From Emticicia sp. C21 (GTDB lineage Bacteria > Bacteroidota > Bacteroidia > Cytophagales > Spirosomataceae), in assembly GCF_003418935.1 (NCBI RefSeq), contig NZ_QVMT01000008.1, positions 208,580 through 272,579 of the forward strand: a stretch of 64,000 bases of DNA, written 5' to 3'. Below the pieces are notes generated by a model that was not told the origin of the DNA, did no database searches, and worked only from the letters and a program-made list of their open reading frames with translations. Shown piece by piece: positions 17,924 to 26,859 of this stretch. The position numbers were made by a program, and so were the translations under genes. The stretch's first letter is position 1, and the number at the start of each line of letters is the position of its first letter.

Positions 17924-20563
17924 TCACTCAATCTTCAATGATTTCAACGGATTAAGCAAAGCAGCTTTGATGCTCTGAAAACTAACTGTCAGAACAGCAA
18001 TAAGAATAGCTGATGAACCTGCTGCGGCAAACATCCACCACTGTATCTCAACAGCATAGGCAAATTCCTTCAGCCATTGGGTCATTCCCCACCATCCTAA
18101 TGGAAATGCTAATAAGGTGGCAATCACCACTAACCACAGAAAGTCTTTAGATAGCAGAATCACCACACTTGTTATCGATGCACCCAGAGTTTTCCGGATC
18201 CCTATTTCTTTTGTACGCAATTGAGCTACATAAGCCGATAAACCAAATAATCCTAAGCAGGAAATAAAGATGGCGAATACCGCAAATACTTTCATGATAT
18301 TGCCAACTCGCTGTTCCGAATCATACAAATGTTCTATCTTTTCATCTAAAAATGAATAGCTGAATACACTATTAGGTGAAACACGGGCTACTGTGTTTTG
18401 TGCAGCTTGTATGGTTTTAGTTAAGTTTTCACCTTTCACTTTCATCAGGAAATAGGTGGTTTCCTGCGGGATATTTACAATTACCAATGGCTCAATAGCA
18501 TTATGAAGTGAGGCAAAATGGAAGTCTTTCACCACTCCTACTATTTCAACCGTTTTATCCCAGAAAATTAGTTTTTGCCCGATTGGGTCTTTAACATTTA
18601 AGACTTTCGCTGCAGCTTCATTGATAATAAGGGTTGGAGGAGCATCATCAGTTTTGGGAAGAAAATTTCGCCCTGACTTTAAATCAATTTTCAGTACAGG
18701 CAGTAAGTTTTCATCACCAAATACCAAGCGCATGGATATATCTTCCTTCGGTTTTTCGGGCAAAGCTAATCGATCCATCCCTATTCGGTCTCCAGGTAAA
18801 TTGGAAGTTAAGCCTATTTGTGTTATAGAAGTATTTTTTAATAATTCATTCTTGATAGTACTTACTTTATTATATAAATCGCCGTAGAGTTTGACTGCCA
18901 CCACCTGCTCCTGCTCAAAGCCTAATTTCTTGTTCTGGAAGAACTTCATTTGCTGATACACCACAATGGTACTGAAAATCATGAATACAGATACCACAAA
19001 CTGAAACACAATGAGGCCCTTGCGAACGAAGGTAACTGATGACCCCATCAGTTTTTTACCTTTCAATGATTTTATCGGTTCAAAGTTTGAAATAAACCAG
19101 GCAGGATACATGCCCGCCACAAGGCTGATAAAAACTACAATGCCCAACATAGTCAGGATATTGACCGGTGTAAACAAAGTCCAGATTGAAAGGCTCTTGG
19201 CTGTCAGGTCATTATAAAATGGCAACGCAAGCAAAAATATTACTAATGCAATTACTGCAGCAATAAGAGTCATTAGGGTAGATTCGCCTAAGAATTGCTT
19301 TATCAACTCTGATTTCCTTGCCCCTAAAACTTTTCTGACACCCACTTCTTTCATCCGATTGAAAGCCTGTGCCGTAGCCATATTGACAAAATTAACCGAG
19401 GCTACCAGTAGAATAAGCACAGCTACTATCGAGAAAATATAGACATAGAGTATATCACTGTTAGGCCCCATTTCTTTCTCGAAATGCGAACGCAGGTGAA
19501 TATCTGTAATGGGTTGCAGATATATTTGTCGACTTTTCAGAATCTTATCTCTTTTCTCTCCGATAGCCCCATAGAACTTTACCATAAAATCGGGTATTTT
19601 GGTCTCTACCCCCAATTTTGTTGAGCTTTTGTTTAGCATCACGAAATTATAGAAACCAGACCATGTTCTGTTTTTCAATCTGTCCTGTACAGGTTCTCTA
19701 TAAATAGTAGACATAGAAATTAGATAATCGAACGACAAATGTGTTGGGAATGAGAAGTTTTCAATAACCCCTGTTACCATTAATAGGTGATTGTCTATAT
19801 CATCTTTGATATACTTTCCTATAGGGTCTTCATTACCAAAGTATTTTCTTGCCATATCTTCAGTCAATACAATGGCATCTAACTGGCTTAATGCCGTTTT
19901 ATGATTACCTTTGATAAAAGGCAAATCGAACATTTCTGTTACAGTTGAATCGGCAAAGAACCCTCTCTTCTCTTCAAATTGTCTTACTTCGCTGGTAGAT
20001 GAGGCTTTGTAACTAAATACACGGTCAGGATACGGTCTGTTAAACCGGGCGATGGTCTGAATAGCCGGAATTTCCTTTTGCATTTCAACTGCTAAAACAG
20101 GCGAAGTAGCGGTCCAACGTCGGTTGGTTTCATCGATATTTTCCATATTAATCCGATAAATACGGTCGGCACTGGTAAAGCCTTTGTCATAACTTAATTC
20201 ATCTTTAACATGCAGGAGAATCAGCAACACACAGGCTAGGCCCAGTGCCAGACCCATAATAGTTAACGAGCTATTCAGGCGGTCTTTTAATAGCGTACGA
20301 AAAGCGATTTTAAAGTGATTTCTTAACATAGTAATAGCTAAATTTGATTTTTCGTAATTATCTCTTTTTTTACGTCGACGAACAAAAGGTGGCAAAACGG
20401 TAATCACACTAAATATATAGTGTAGATCTGCCCATAACTTTCCTGATTTTTGAATCCAATAGGCATATAGTTCTTCCAAATCTCCGGCTACCTCCTCCAA
20501 AGTGTCTTCAGGGTGGAATCGGGCGAGTAGATATATTGCCCATTTAGGAGGGGTTTGGTTCAT
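17924..20563 (-). CDS. MacB/FtsX-type ABC transporter permease with N-terminal prefix domain
   Basis: An 879-residue inner-membrane protein. The first 80 residues form the permease prefix domain seen in Cytophagales (ARFHPEDTLEEVAGDLEELYAYW). The MacB-type fold follows: a first membrane helix near 100-120, a large periplasmic domain about 125-370, three helices about 375-480 containing the FtsX signature EVGVRKVLGA, then a second half with another periplasmic domain and RTKEIGIRKTLGAS before the last helices about 760-870. It ends KSLKIE like its paralogue. Such permeases need an ATPase partner that is not in this window, or act as stand-alone signalling or export permeases. The gene is probably the distal member of the padR operon; a 133-base gap separates it from the upstream permease. 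Confidence 0.92.
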   Translation of the reverse strand: MNQTPPKWAIYLLARFHPEDTLEEVAGDLEELYAYWIQKSGKLWADLHYIFSVITVLPPFVRRRKKRDNYEKSNLAITMLRNHFKIAFRTLLKDRLNSSLTIMGLALGLACVLLILLHVKDELSYDKGFTSADRIYRINMENIDETNRRWTATSPVLAVEMQKEIPAIQTIARFNRPYPDRVFSYKASSTSEVRQFEEKRGFFADSTVTEMFDLPFIKGNHKTALSQLDAIVLTEDMARKYFGNEDPIGKYIKDDIDNHLLMVTGVIENFSFPTHLSFDYLISMSTIYREPVQDRLKNRTWSGFYNFVMLNKSSTKLGVETKIPDFMVKFYGAIGEKRDKILKSRQIYLQPITDIHLRSHFEKEMGPNSDILYVYIFSIVAVLILLVASVNFVNMATAQAFNRMKEVGVRKVLGARKSELIKQFLGESTLMTLIAAVIALVIFLLALPFYNDLTAKSLSIWTLFTPVNILTMLGIVVFISLVAGMYPAWFISNFEPIKSLKGKKLMGSSVTFVRKGLIVFQFVVSVFMIFSTIVVYQQMKFFQNKKLGFEQEQVVAVKLYGDLYNKVSTIKNELLKNTSITQIGLTSNLPGDRIGMDRLALPEKPKEDISMRLVFGDENLLPVLKIDLKSGRNFLPKTDDAPPTLIINEAAAKVLNVKDPIGQKLIFWDKTVEIVGVVKDFHFASLHNAIEPLVIVNIPQETTYFLMKVKGENLTKTIQAAQNTVARVSPNSVFSYSFLDEKIEHLYDSEQRVGNIMKVFAVFAIFISCLGLFGLSAYVAQLRTKEIGIRKTLGASITSVVILLSKDFLWLVVIATLLAFPLGWWGMTQWLKEFAYAVEIQWWMFAAAGSSAILIAVLTVSFQSIKAALLNPLKSLKIE

Positions 20564-20575
20564 AGTTTTAATTTA

Positions 20576-20606
20576 GTGATTGAGCGATTGAGCGATTGAG
20601 TGATTA
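20576..20606 (+). repeat. 8-bp tandem repeat between the two permease genes
   Basis: Four consecutive octamers, GTGATTGA, GCGATTGA, GCGATTGA and GTGATTA, lie immediately upstream of the distal permease start. A mirrored set on the minus strand runs from the stop of the upstream permease (about 20666-20705). Confidence 0.65.
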
Positions 20607-20696
20607 GAAATCATGAATAATAAATGATATACTGGTGAGTAATTCATTTCCTCTTTGTTTCAATCCCTCATTCACTCAATAAATCAAATCACTAAT

Positions 20697-23204
20697 TCAC
20701 TCATTTTTAAGTGATTTTACCGGATTCATCATCGCCGCCCTTATCGACTGGAAACTGACTGTAAACAAGGCGATCAGAATAGCCAATGCAGCTGCTCCTA
20801 CAAATAACCATGCACTGATTTTAATACGATAAGGATAATCCTTTAACCACTCGTTGATGGCATAATAGGCTGATGGAAAAGCAAATACAAATGATATTAC
20901 GACCAGTTTCAGGAAGTCAGACGATAGCAACTGAACAATGCTGTTGACTGATGCGCCTAATACCTTGCGGATACCTATTTCTTTCGTTCGACGTTCGGCT
21001 GAAAGCGTTACTAAACCAAATAAACCAATGCAGGAAATAAAAATGGTGAGCATAGCACCAAAAAACATAATCTGTTTCCATTTTGCTTCTGATTCATATC
21101 TTTTCTTATTTTCTTCGTCAATAAATTTGTAAGTATAGGGCGTAAAAGGGAACAGTTTTTTAAATATTTTTTCGATATGAGCCAGACTAGCAGTCTCTGA
21201 GTCTGGCTTTATTTTTATAAACATTCTACCGTAGTCACGCTTAGGCTTCATGGTAAATACCTGAGGATTAATCTCCCTGGTTAAATCGTAGAAATGATAA
21301 TCTTTTACTACGCCAACTACCTGATACTTGTCATTTTCGTTATACCAGAAATCAATTATCTGTCCTATCGGGTTTTTCCAACCGGCCTCTTTAACAAAGC
21401 TCTCATTAACTAAAACCGCTTTGGTAGAATCTGTCGGGAAATCAGCTGAAAAGTTTCGACCCATCACTATCGGGATTTTCAGCATAGGCAGGTATCCGGC
21501 ATCAACGGTTTCATAATTAAAGGTTATTTGCTTATCGCCGTTAATTTTTGCACCATCATTTGAGCTACCTCCATTTTTAGGAGCAACAGCTACGATATTC
21601 GGATTTTGTAGTAATACTTCTTTCCATAATCGTGCTTCATTTCGGCTTAAACGCGATTTATCAACACTAATCAGGTTGGTATCATCATATCCCAGATCTT
21701 TATTGAGCAGGTAATCAAATTGAGAATAAATTGTTAGCGTGCCGATAATAAGGAAAGAACCAATAGAAAACTGTAACACAACCAATCCCTTTTGCAGGTA
21801 GTTTCTGCCTGATAGATTGAATCGGTTATACAAGGTCTGAACAGGGCTGTACTCTGATAATACCAGAGCCGGATAAAAACCAGCTAACATGCCCGTTAGC
21901 ATGAAGAGCACTATGTAAGATCCAATCAATTTAGCATCAAACAAATAAGAAAGTGCCAGTGCTTTATTGGATAATTGATTAAAAACAGGTAGTGCCAACT
22001 GTACTAATGCTATGGCAAAAGTGAAAGCAATGAAACAAAGCAAATACGACTCGCCTAAAAACTGAAGAATTAATTGTTTTCTTCCGCCTCCTACTACTTT
22101 TCTTACACCAATTTCTTTCGCTCTTTTAAGCGAACGGGCCACGGTAAGGTTAACAAAGTTGATGCAGGCAATCAGAAGTATAAAAATGGCTATTCCGGAT
22201 AATATATAAGAAAACATCGGGTTACTCCCATCTACCAGCCCATTTTCGGGAGGTAGTTCTTCATCCAGATGCATAGCTGTATAAGGCTGAAGTTTGTATA
22301 CATTTTTACTGTGATAATCATACTTCTGCTCCATATCAGTGATAATGTCCTTAGCATCGGCCATATATACCCGATTCATTTTGTTTTCAACGGTTCTGAT
22401 ACTGGTATTTGGCTTAATCAGCACAAATGTGTTGAGCGAAGAACTAAACCATTTTTGCTTATTCTGCATTACTTCATTTTCTACCACCATAGGCACCAGA
22501 GCATCGAACTTGATACTAGAGTTCTCAGGGCATTTTTTTGTAACCCCTGTAACTATATAAGGCGTAAACTGGCTACTTTTACCATATGTATCTTTCAGAA
22601 AAATAACTCTTCCTAAAGCATTGGTGGTATTAAACTGTCGTTCGGCCATCTCTTCTGAAATAACAATCGATTGCGGATTTATTAAAGCTGTTTTAGGCTC
22701 ACCGCCTATCATGGGAAATGAAAAGATCGAAAAGAAATCGCGGTCTACTTTGTATACTCCCAGGCTCTTTATATTGTCTTTTTCTTTAATATCATTCTGG
22801 TTATATTGAAACCGAGCAAAATGCTGAATTTCCGGCACACCCTCTGCAAATTTTGGCCCTTGCAAATACCCGGTATTACTTTGTTTACCAACCGTTTCGC
22901 CATTGGGATGATGAATGTCTATCACAATCCTATATATATTCGGATTATTAGTATGAAACCGGTCGTAGCTTACTTCGTCTTTGGTATAAAGCATAATCAG
23001 CATGGCAGCGGCTAAACCCATACTTAAACCTAATATGTTGATACCTGAATATACCTTATTGTGAGCAATGGTTCTAAAAGCAATTTTGAAATAGTTTTGT
23101 AGCATAGCTGAACTTAAGATTGAGGGTTTATAATAGCTTTCTTTTCTTTGTCTTTTACGTACAAAGGGTGGTAAAACCGATAATACATTTAACAGGTATA
23201 GCAT
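20697..23204 (-). CDS. MacB/FtsX-type permease, main body (frameshifted from its N-terminal prefix)
   Basis: 835 residues homologous to the neighbouring permease from its residue 45 onward, including VLPPFVR, the first helix, EIGVRKVVGG in the first FtsX region and RTKEIGIRKVLGAS in the second. The N-terminal half of the prefix domain is missing from this frame but is encoded just upstream in another frame (23189-23389), overlapping by 16 bases. One extra base, or a 4-base insertion, would rejoin them. The ATG at 23202-23204 has no visible ribosome-binding context, so a separate start is weakly supported. The body itself is intact to a normal KSLKNE end and may still be made by coupling, or the break may be a sequencing indel. 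Confidence 0.8.
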   Translation of the reverse strand: MLYLLNVLSVLPPFVRKRQRKESYYKPSILSSAMLQNYFKIAFRTIAHNKVYSGINILGLSMGLAAAMLIMLYTKDEVSYDRFHTNNPNIYRIVIDIHHPNGETVGKQSNTGYLQGPKFAEGVPEIQHFARFQYNQNDIKEKDNIKSLGVYKVDRDFFSIFSFPMIGGEPKTALINPQSIVISEEMAERQFNTTNALGRVIFLKDTYGKSSQFTPYIVTGVTKKCPENSSIKFDALVPMVVENEVMQNKQKWFSSSLNTFVLIKPNTSIRTVENKMNRVYMADAKDIITDMEQKYDYHSKNVYKLQPYTAMHLDEELPPENGLVDGSNPMFSYILSGIAIFILLIACINFVNLTVARSLKRAKEIGVRKVVGGGRKQLILQFLGESYLLCFIAFTFAIALVQLALPVFNQLSNKALALSYLFDAKLIGSYIVLFMLTGMLAGFYPALVLSEYSPVQTLYNRFNLSGRNYLQKGLVVLQFSIGSFLIIGTLTIYSQFDYLLNKDLGYDDTNLISVDKSRLSRNEARLWKEVLLQNPNIVAVAPKNGGSSNDGAKINGDKQITFNYETVDAGYLPMLKIPIVMGRNFSADFPTDSTKAVLVNESFVKEAGWKNPIGQIIDFWYNENDKYQVVGVVKDYHFYDLTREINPQVFTMKPKRDYGRMFIKIKPDSETASLAHIEKIFKKLFPFTPYTYKFIDEENKKRYESEAKWKQIMFFGAMLTIFISCIGLFGLVTLSAERRTKEIGIRKVLGASVNSIVQLLSSDFLKLVVISFVFAFPSAYYAINEWLKDYPYRIKISAWLFVGAAALAILIALFTVSFQSIRAAMMNPVKSLKNE

Positions 23205-23389
23205 GCCCGGAATTTGCCCGAGCGTTGATAACGATAAGCATGCAACTCTTCCAGATCACCTGTTACTTCTTCTAATGTCTCTTCAGGATGAAACCACAAT
23301 AACAGGCGGTATATCCATTGGGGTGGTGAGCTACCTCTTTGGATATCAGGTTTCATAGGGTCTATATTGTCCGATTCTGGCTTTTTCAT
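23189..23389 (-). pseudogene. Detached N-terminal prefix of the frameshifted permease
   Basis: 66 residues (core WFHPEETLEEVTGDLEELHAY) aligning with residues 1-45 of the intact paralogue. The frame then runs into a stop at 23189-23191. Its ATG overlaps the padR stop in an ATGA arrangement (23386-23389), which is the normal start for this gene family. The remainder continues in the -1 frame as the 835-residue body. I read the two parts as one broken gene. Confidence 0.75.
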
Positions 23390-23724
23390 AATCCACTTAA
23401 ACGAAGAGTATGAGGTGGTATCATTTGCCAGAGCCCCTGACGTAATTCGTTCACTTCCTGCAAGGTTCTGCTACCCAAGGCTGTAACTTTAAACAGTCGT
23501 TTTCGACGCCCTCCTCTTTCGTTCGTAGCACCACCTAGCTCTGAACTTACAAAGCCCTTTTCCTCTAATCTTATTAGGGTATTGTGTACCGTACCAAAGG
23601 CCACTACCCGCCCAGTATGTTCTTCAAGGGCCTGGTTGACCGATACCCCATAAGCTTCTTTATCTAAAATGGCTACCATGAGTAAAACCATTTCTTCAAA
23701 TTCGCCCAGATTTGCTCTATGCAT
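23386..23724 (-). CDS. PadR family transcriptional regulator
   Basis: A 112-residue winged-helix regulator. It carries LGEFEEMVLLMVAIL at the start of the fold, the recognition region VAFGTVHNTLIRLEEKGFVSSE, and the wing segment RGGRRKRLFKVTALG. It lacks the long C-terminal dimer domain of classical PadR, which is normal for the small Cytophagales members that precede prefix-domain permeases. Its stop overlaps the next start by 4 bases, so it is co-translated with the permease operon and probably autorepresses it. A TATATTTG box lies upstream on the same strand. Confidence 0.9.
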   Translation of the reverse strand: MHRANLGEFEEMVLLMVAILDKEAYGVSVNQALEEHTGRVVAFGTVHNTLIRLEEKGFVSSELGGATNERGGRRKRLFKVTALGSRTLQEVNELRQGLWQMIPPHTLRLSGL

Positions 23725-23756
23725 AGGTTTAAATGATTAGTTTCTATTTTGTCGTA

Positions 23757-23764
23757 CAAATATA
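23757..23764 (-). promoter_or_regulatory. Candidate -7 box of the padR operon
   Basis: On the minus strand this reads TATATTTG, a match to the Bacteroidota TAnnTTTG element, 33 bases before the padR start. No clear TTTG upstream element was found, only a T-rich run. Confidence 0.45.
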
Positions 23765-23820
23765 ATGCCACTAGATAAAAACGGCCTTTCAGGCCATTCT
23801 GAGGCATATTTGATTAAAAG

Positions 23821-23865
23821 TGTCCGTCCGCAAGCGGACAAATTCTGTCCGCTTGCGGACGGACA
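23821..23865. repeat. GC-rich perfect palindrome, 20-bp arms
   Basis: Left arm 23821-23840 (TGTCCGTCCGCAAGCGGACA) and right arm 23846-23865 are exact reverse complements around AATTC. Each arm also contains its own small hairpin (GTCCGC-AA-GCGGAC and its complement). It lies between the divergent padR operon and a GyrI-like gene and is far richer in GC than its surroundings. Confidence 0.85.
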
Positions 23866-23981
23866 AGCTTAAGTTTTCTATAAAAGAAAATAATGTTATT
23901 TCCTTAATGAATGTAGTTTTTAATGGTTTTTACATTTAAGAGAAAATGGCTTAATTTGTTTAATAAATTCAATGAATTTTT

Positions 23982-24464
23982 ATGCTACAACCAAGAATAG
24001 AAACACTACAAGAAAAGAAACTGATAGGCAGGCACCTGACCATGTCTTTTAACGACAATAAAACTGGTGAATTATGGCGAAGTTTTATGCCACATCGTAG
24101 CGCCATAACCAATGCTGTCAGCACTGACCTTTATTCCATGCAACTATATACATCGGATTTCTTTAAGCAGTTTAATCCACATACAACTTTCGAAAAATGG
24201 GCAGCTGTTGAGGTAGAAGGTTTTGATAGCATTCAAGAGGGAATGGAACCATTTACACTCACAGGTGGCTTATATGCAGTTTTCCTGCATAGGGGCTCAA
24301 GTACTGATAACAGCACATTTCAATATATTTTCAGCACATGGCTACCCAATTCTGAATATCTGCTTGACGACCGCCCACATTTTGAATTGTTAGGAGCAAA
24401 ATATAAAAATTCCGACACAGATTCGGAAGAAGAGATATGGATACCAATACGATTGAAGGATTAA
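23982..24464 (+). CDS. GyrI-like / AraC effector-binding domain protein
   Basis: A 160-residue stand-alone small-molecule-binding domain of the GyrI/SOUL-like superfamily. It starts with the typical beta strand RIETLQEKKLIGRHLTMSF, has WAAVEVEG in the middle and the GLYAVFLHRG strand, and ends FELLGAKYKN...EEIWIPI, which is the closing signature of the family. There is no DNA-binding domain. Members bind hydrophobic ligands or hydrolyse small electrophiles. It is divergent from padR, and both flank the 45-bp palindrome. Confidence 0.85.
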   Translation: MLQPRIETLQEKKLIGRHLTMSFNDNKTGELWRSFMPHRSAITNAVSTDLYSMQLYTSDFFKQFNPHTTFEKWAAVEVEGFDSIQEGMEPFTLTGGLYAVFLHRGSSTDNSTFQYIFSTWLPNSEYLLDDRPHFELLGAKYKNSDTDSEEEIWIPIRLKD

Positions 24465-24489
24465 ATCATTGTTCTGATATCCCGAAAGT

Positions 24490-24840
24490 TTACTTCTTCA
24501 AAGGATAACCCAGATAAATCATCACCAAAGGCATTAATAAGAAAGGAATTTCTATCAGAGCCGTTTTAAGATTACCTGTTTTTAGCGATAAAGCCATAAT
24601 TAAAACAATCAGCATGGCATTCAAAACATTACCAATAAAAAAGGTTTGAGGGAATAATACCAAAGCACCAACTGCCAGACTGAGGATGCTGATAGTTAGA
24701 ATAACAGGTTTACTGATGCCGAGGGCAGCGACCATTTCGTTGGTTTCAGATTTCATTGAGAGTCCATCCCAACCGTGTTTGAAACTCAGGAAGGCTGTTA
24801 TCAGAATAAGTATGCCGCTAATGATTTTTAAGAGAGTCAT
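24490..24840 (-). CDS. DoxX-like small membrane protein
   Basis: 116 residues with four predicted membrane helices (about 5-20, 47-63, 68-88 and 95-112) and the FKHGWDGLSMKS loop after the first helix, which resembles the DoxX-like family. It lies 96 bases downstream of the AraC-type regulator on the same strand and may be its target or be co-transcribed with it. The function is unknown. Confidence 0.7.
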   Translation of the reverse strand: MTLLKIISGILILITAFLSFKHGWDGLSMKSETNEMVAALGISKPVILTISILSLAVGALVLFPQTFFIGNVLNAMLIVLIMALSLKTGNLKTALIEIPFLLMPLVMIYLGYPLKK

Positions 24841-24936
24841 GTTGCAAGAGTTTATTAAAGTTTCTATTAAACAAAGGTCATACAGAAAACCATCTCATTG
24901 CTTACAAACATCAATCCATTATTTGCAAGAATCAAA

Positions 24937-25869
24937 TCATGCACGAAAGCCCAGGGGTGTAACAGAGGTTTGTTTTTTGAAAAAGTTAGAAAAATGGGCT
25001 ACTTCTTCAAAGCCTAGCGAATAGGCAATCTCTGATATATTCCAGTCAGTTTGCTTTAATAATATCTTAGCTTCTCTAATAATCCTACCACTAATCAGGT
25101 CGGTTGTGGTTTTACCTGTATTTTCCTTTAATACCTTATTTAGATGATTTACATGTACAGCCAGCCTGTCAGCATAATCCTTAGCAGTCCTGAGGCTTAG
25201 TTTTTGTTGCGGCGATTCTATCGGAAACTGGCGTTCCAGTAATTCGATAAATAAAGAGGAAACACGAGCAGCAGCATTATGACTGGTATAAAGCGCCGAG
25301 AGAGGTTGTAATTTTTGCCCGTAATGAATTAATTCCAACACATAATTCCGTATTAAATCATATTTATAGACATAGTCAGACGATAATTCTTTGTGCATTT
25401 TTTTGAAGATATAATTAATATCTTCAACCTCATCTTCCGATAACTGAAAGACCGGATAGCCGCCTGATTTAAAAATAGGCAGGTCGTCTAATACTACCCC
25501 GCTTTTATTCTTAATTAAAAACTCATCGGTAAACACACAAAAATGGCCCGATTGATTCGTATCTTTCGGCACATAATGGTAAGGTATTTTGGGTGAAGCA
25601 AATAATAGGGCATTCTTTTCAATATCTATCACTTTATCGGCATACTCGGCCTTGTTTCTGCCTCTGATTAAGCTTATTTTATAATAGGCTCGTCGGTTAT
25701 AAGGCATTACCGGTTTTTCCCTGATTTGCTTGGTGATTTCTTCAATGTTGAATACATTAAAATGCCCGATTTCACGGCTATAATCTTTGGGCAAAAGCGA
25801 AATCACGTCACCATCATCATTCTTATAGCTCGTTTGTTTATAAAACTCTTCTATTGAAACGGTCTCCAT
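24937..25869 (-). CDS. AraC family transcriptional regulator
   Basis: 310 residues. The N-terminal two thirds form a cupin-like sensor (GHFNVFNIEEI, RRAYYKISLIRG, FASPKIPYHYVP). The C-terminal 100 residues carry two helix-turn-helix motifs: the first around KDYADRLAVHVNHLNKVLKE and the second around WNISEIAYSLGFEEVAHFSNFFKK, ending TPLGFRA. This two-domain order is usual for the family. Two TAnnTTTG-like boxes lie just upstream. The DoxX-like membrane protein downstream is the obvious candidate target. Confidence 0.92.
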   Translation of the reverse strand: METVSIEEFYKQTSYKNDDGDVISLLPKDYSREIGHFNVFNIEEITKQIREKPVMPYNRRAYYKISLIRGRNKAEYADKVIDIEKNALLFASPKIPYHYVPKDTNQSGHFCVFTDEFLIKNKSGVVLDDLPIFKSGGYPVFQLSEDEVEDINYIFKKMHKELSSDYVYKYDLIRNYVLELIHYGQKLQPLSALYTSHNAAARVSSLFIELLERQFPIESPQQKLSLRTAKDYADRLAVHVNHLNKVLKENTGKTTTDLISGRIIREAKILLKQTDWNISEIAYSLGFEEVAHFSNFFKKQTSVTPLGFRA

Positions 25870-25886
25870 ACGCTTGTTGTAAAATT

Positions 25887-25909
25887 CAAATATATTTTCA
25901 ACAAAGATA
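25887..25909 (-). promoter_or_regulatory. Two candidate -7 boxes of the AraC-type gene
   Basis: On the minus strand TATATTTG (complement of 25887-25894) and TATCTTTG (complement of 25902-25909) both match TAnnTTTG, at 18 and 33 bases before the ATG. Either could serve; no clear upstream element is visible. Confidence 0.4.
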
Positions 25910-25942
25910 CAATACCAATCTATAAAAGCTTACTGCTAGAGG

Positions 25943-26707
25943 TTAAAATTTCGCCTCCATAATGATTCTCTTAAATGGATAAAATGCAGGAGATTTAGGG
26001 AATCTGTTTTTCAGACGTTCTTTATAAACAGCAATGAATTGTTCTTTCGTTTCTCCACTCAGTCTTTCGGTATAAGGAATCAAAGCCGTTCCAGAAACCC
26101 AATCGTATAGTGCATCAGAATCTTTTAGCACCAACGGGTAAATCTTCTCAAAAATAGTCATTTGCTGGCTACCGTTCTCAAAAAGTATCTGGGCATATCT
26201 CTCCATATCCAATACAGGTGTGTTTCGATTCCAGTTTTGCAAAGCCGAAGCGAAAGGTTCTTCTGTAGCCAGTTTGTCTAGGATAAGATTTGATAAATTC
26301 TGTTTCTGGTCGGGGAGTTGAATCACCAGTTGGCCACCGGGTTTTACCATAGCAATAATCTTCGGCAATAGTTCTTCATGATTATATACCCATTGAATAG
26401 CGGCATTCGAAAAAACCAAATCGTATTTAGTGATCTCATTTACCTGATCCTCAATACTTCTCAATTCAAATTGTATCTGTTCGTTTTCGAAAGCCTTAGA
26501 ATCATTGAGCATTTCCTTTGAGGAATCAATTCCTAGTACTCTTGATTCCGGCAATGCATCTGCCAGTTTTCTGGTTAATTCCCCTGTTCCACAGCCTAAA
26601 TCGATCACATTAATTCCCTGTCTGATTGTAATCAGATTCAGACAATCATAAAATGGAGCAAATCTTTCTGATTTGAATTTATTGTAGGTGTCAGGATTCC
26701 ATGACAT
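25943..26707 (-). CDS. SAM-dependent methyltransferase, trans-aconitate 2-methyltransferase-like
   Basis: A 254-residue class I methyltransferase. The opening SWNPDTYNKFKSERFAPFYDCL and the motifs VIDLGCGTGELT (SAM-binding motif I), VLGIDSSKEML (acidic ribose-binding loop) and DLVFSNAAIQWVYNHEELL match the Tam family. The GGQLVIQLPD strand and the C-terminal helical cap (YERLSGETKEQFIAVY) also fit. Tam methylates trans-aconitate in other bacteria, but substrate cannot be inferred firmly from sequence alone. It is a single gene between the AraC gene and a lipoprotein terminator. Confidence 0.85.
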   Translation of the reverse strand: MSWNPDTYNKFKSERFAPFYDCLNLITIRQGINVIDLGCGTGELTRKLADALPESRVLGIDSSKEMLNDSKAFENEQIQFELRSIEDQVNEITKYDLVFSNAAIQWVYNHEELLPKIIAMVKPGGQLVIQLPDQKQNLSNLILDKLATEEPFASALQNWNRNTPVLDMERYAQILFENGSQQMTIFEKIYPLVLKDSDALYDWVSGTALIPYTERLSGETKEQFIAVYKERLKNRFPKSPAFYPFKRIIMEAKF

Positions 26708-26800
26708 ATTTTTGAAGTTTAATAAGGTTGCTAATTATACTACAAATTAAAACCCGAAAAGATTTATTATTTCTTCTGTTTAACAGATGGTGAACACAAA

Positions 26801-26832
26801 ATAAGAGCCATGAAAATTTTCACGGCTCTTAT
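26801..26832 (-). terminator. Hairpin terminator after the small lipoprotein gene
   Basis: Arms ATAAGAGCC (26801-26809) and GGCTCTTAT (26824-26832), with a further pairing AAAATTTT core inside. It lies 28 bases downstream of the lipoprotein stop. Confidence 0.6.
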
Positions 26833-26859
26833 ACACCAGAATTCACTATATGAATAATC

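Noticed and set aside
23186..23210. Programmed ribosomal frameshift in the permease gene
   Set aside because: No slippery heptamer or downstream structure was found, and the intact paralogue shows no such break. A mutation or sequencing error is the simpler explanation.
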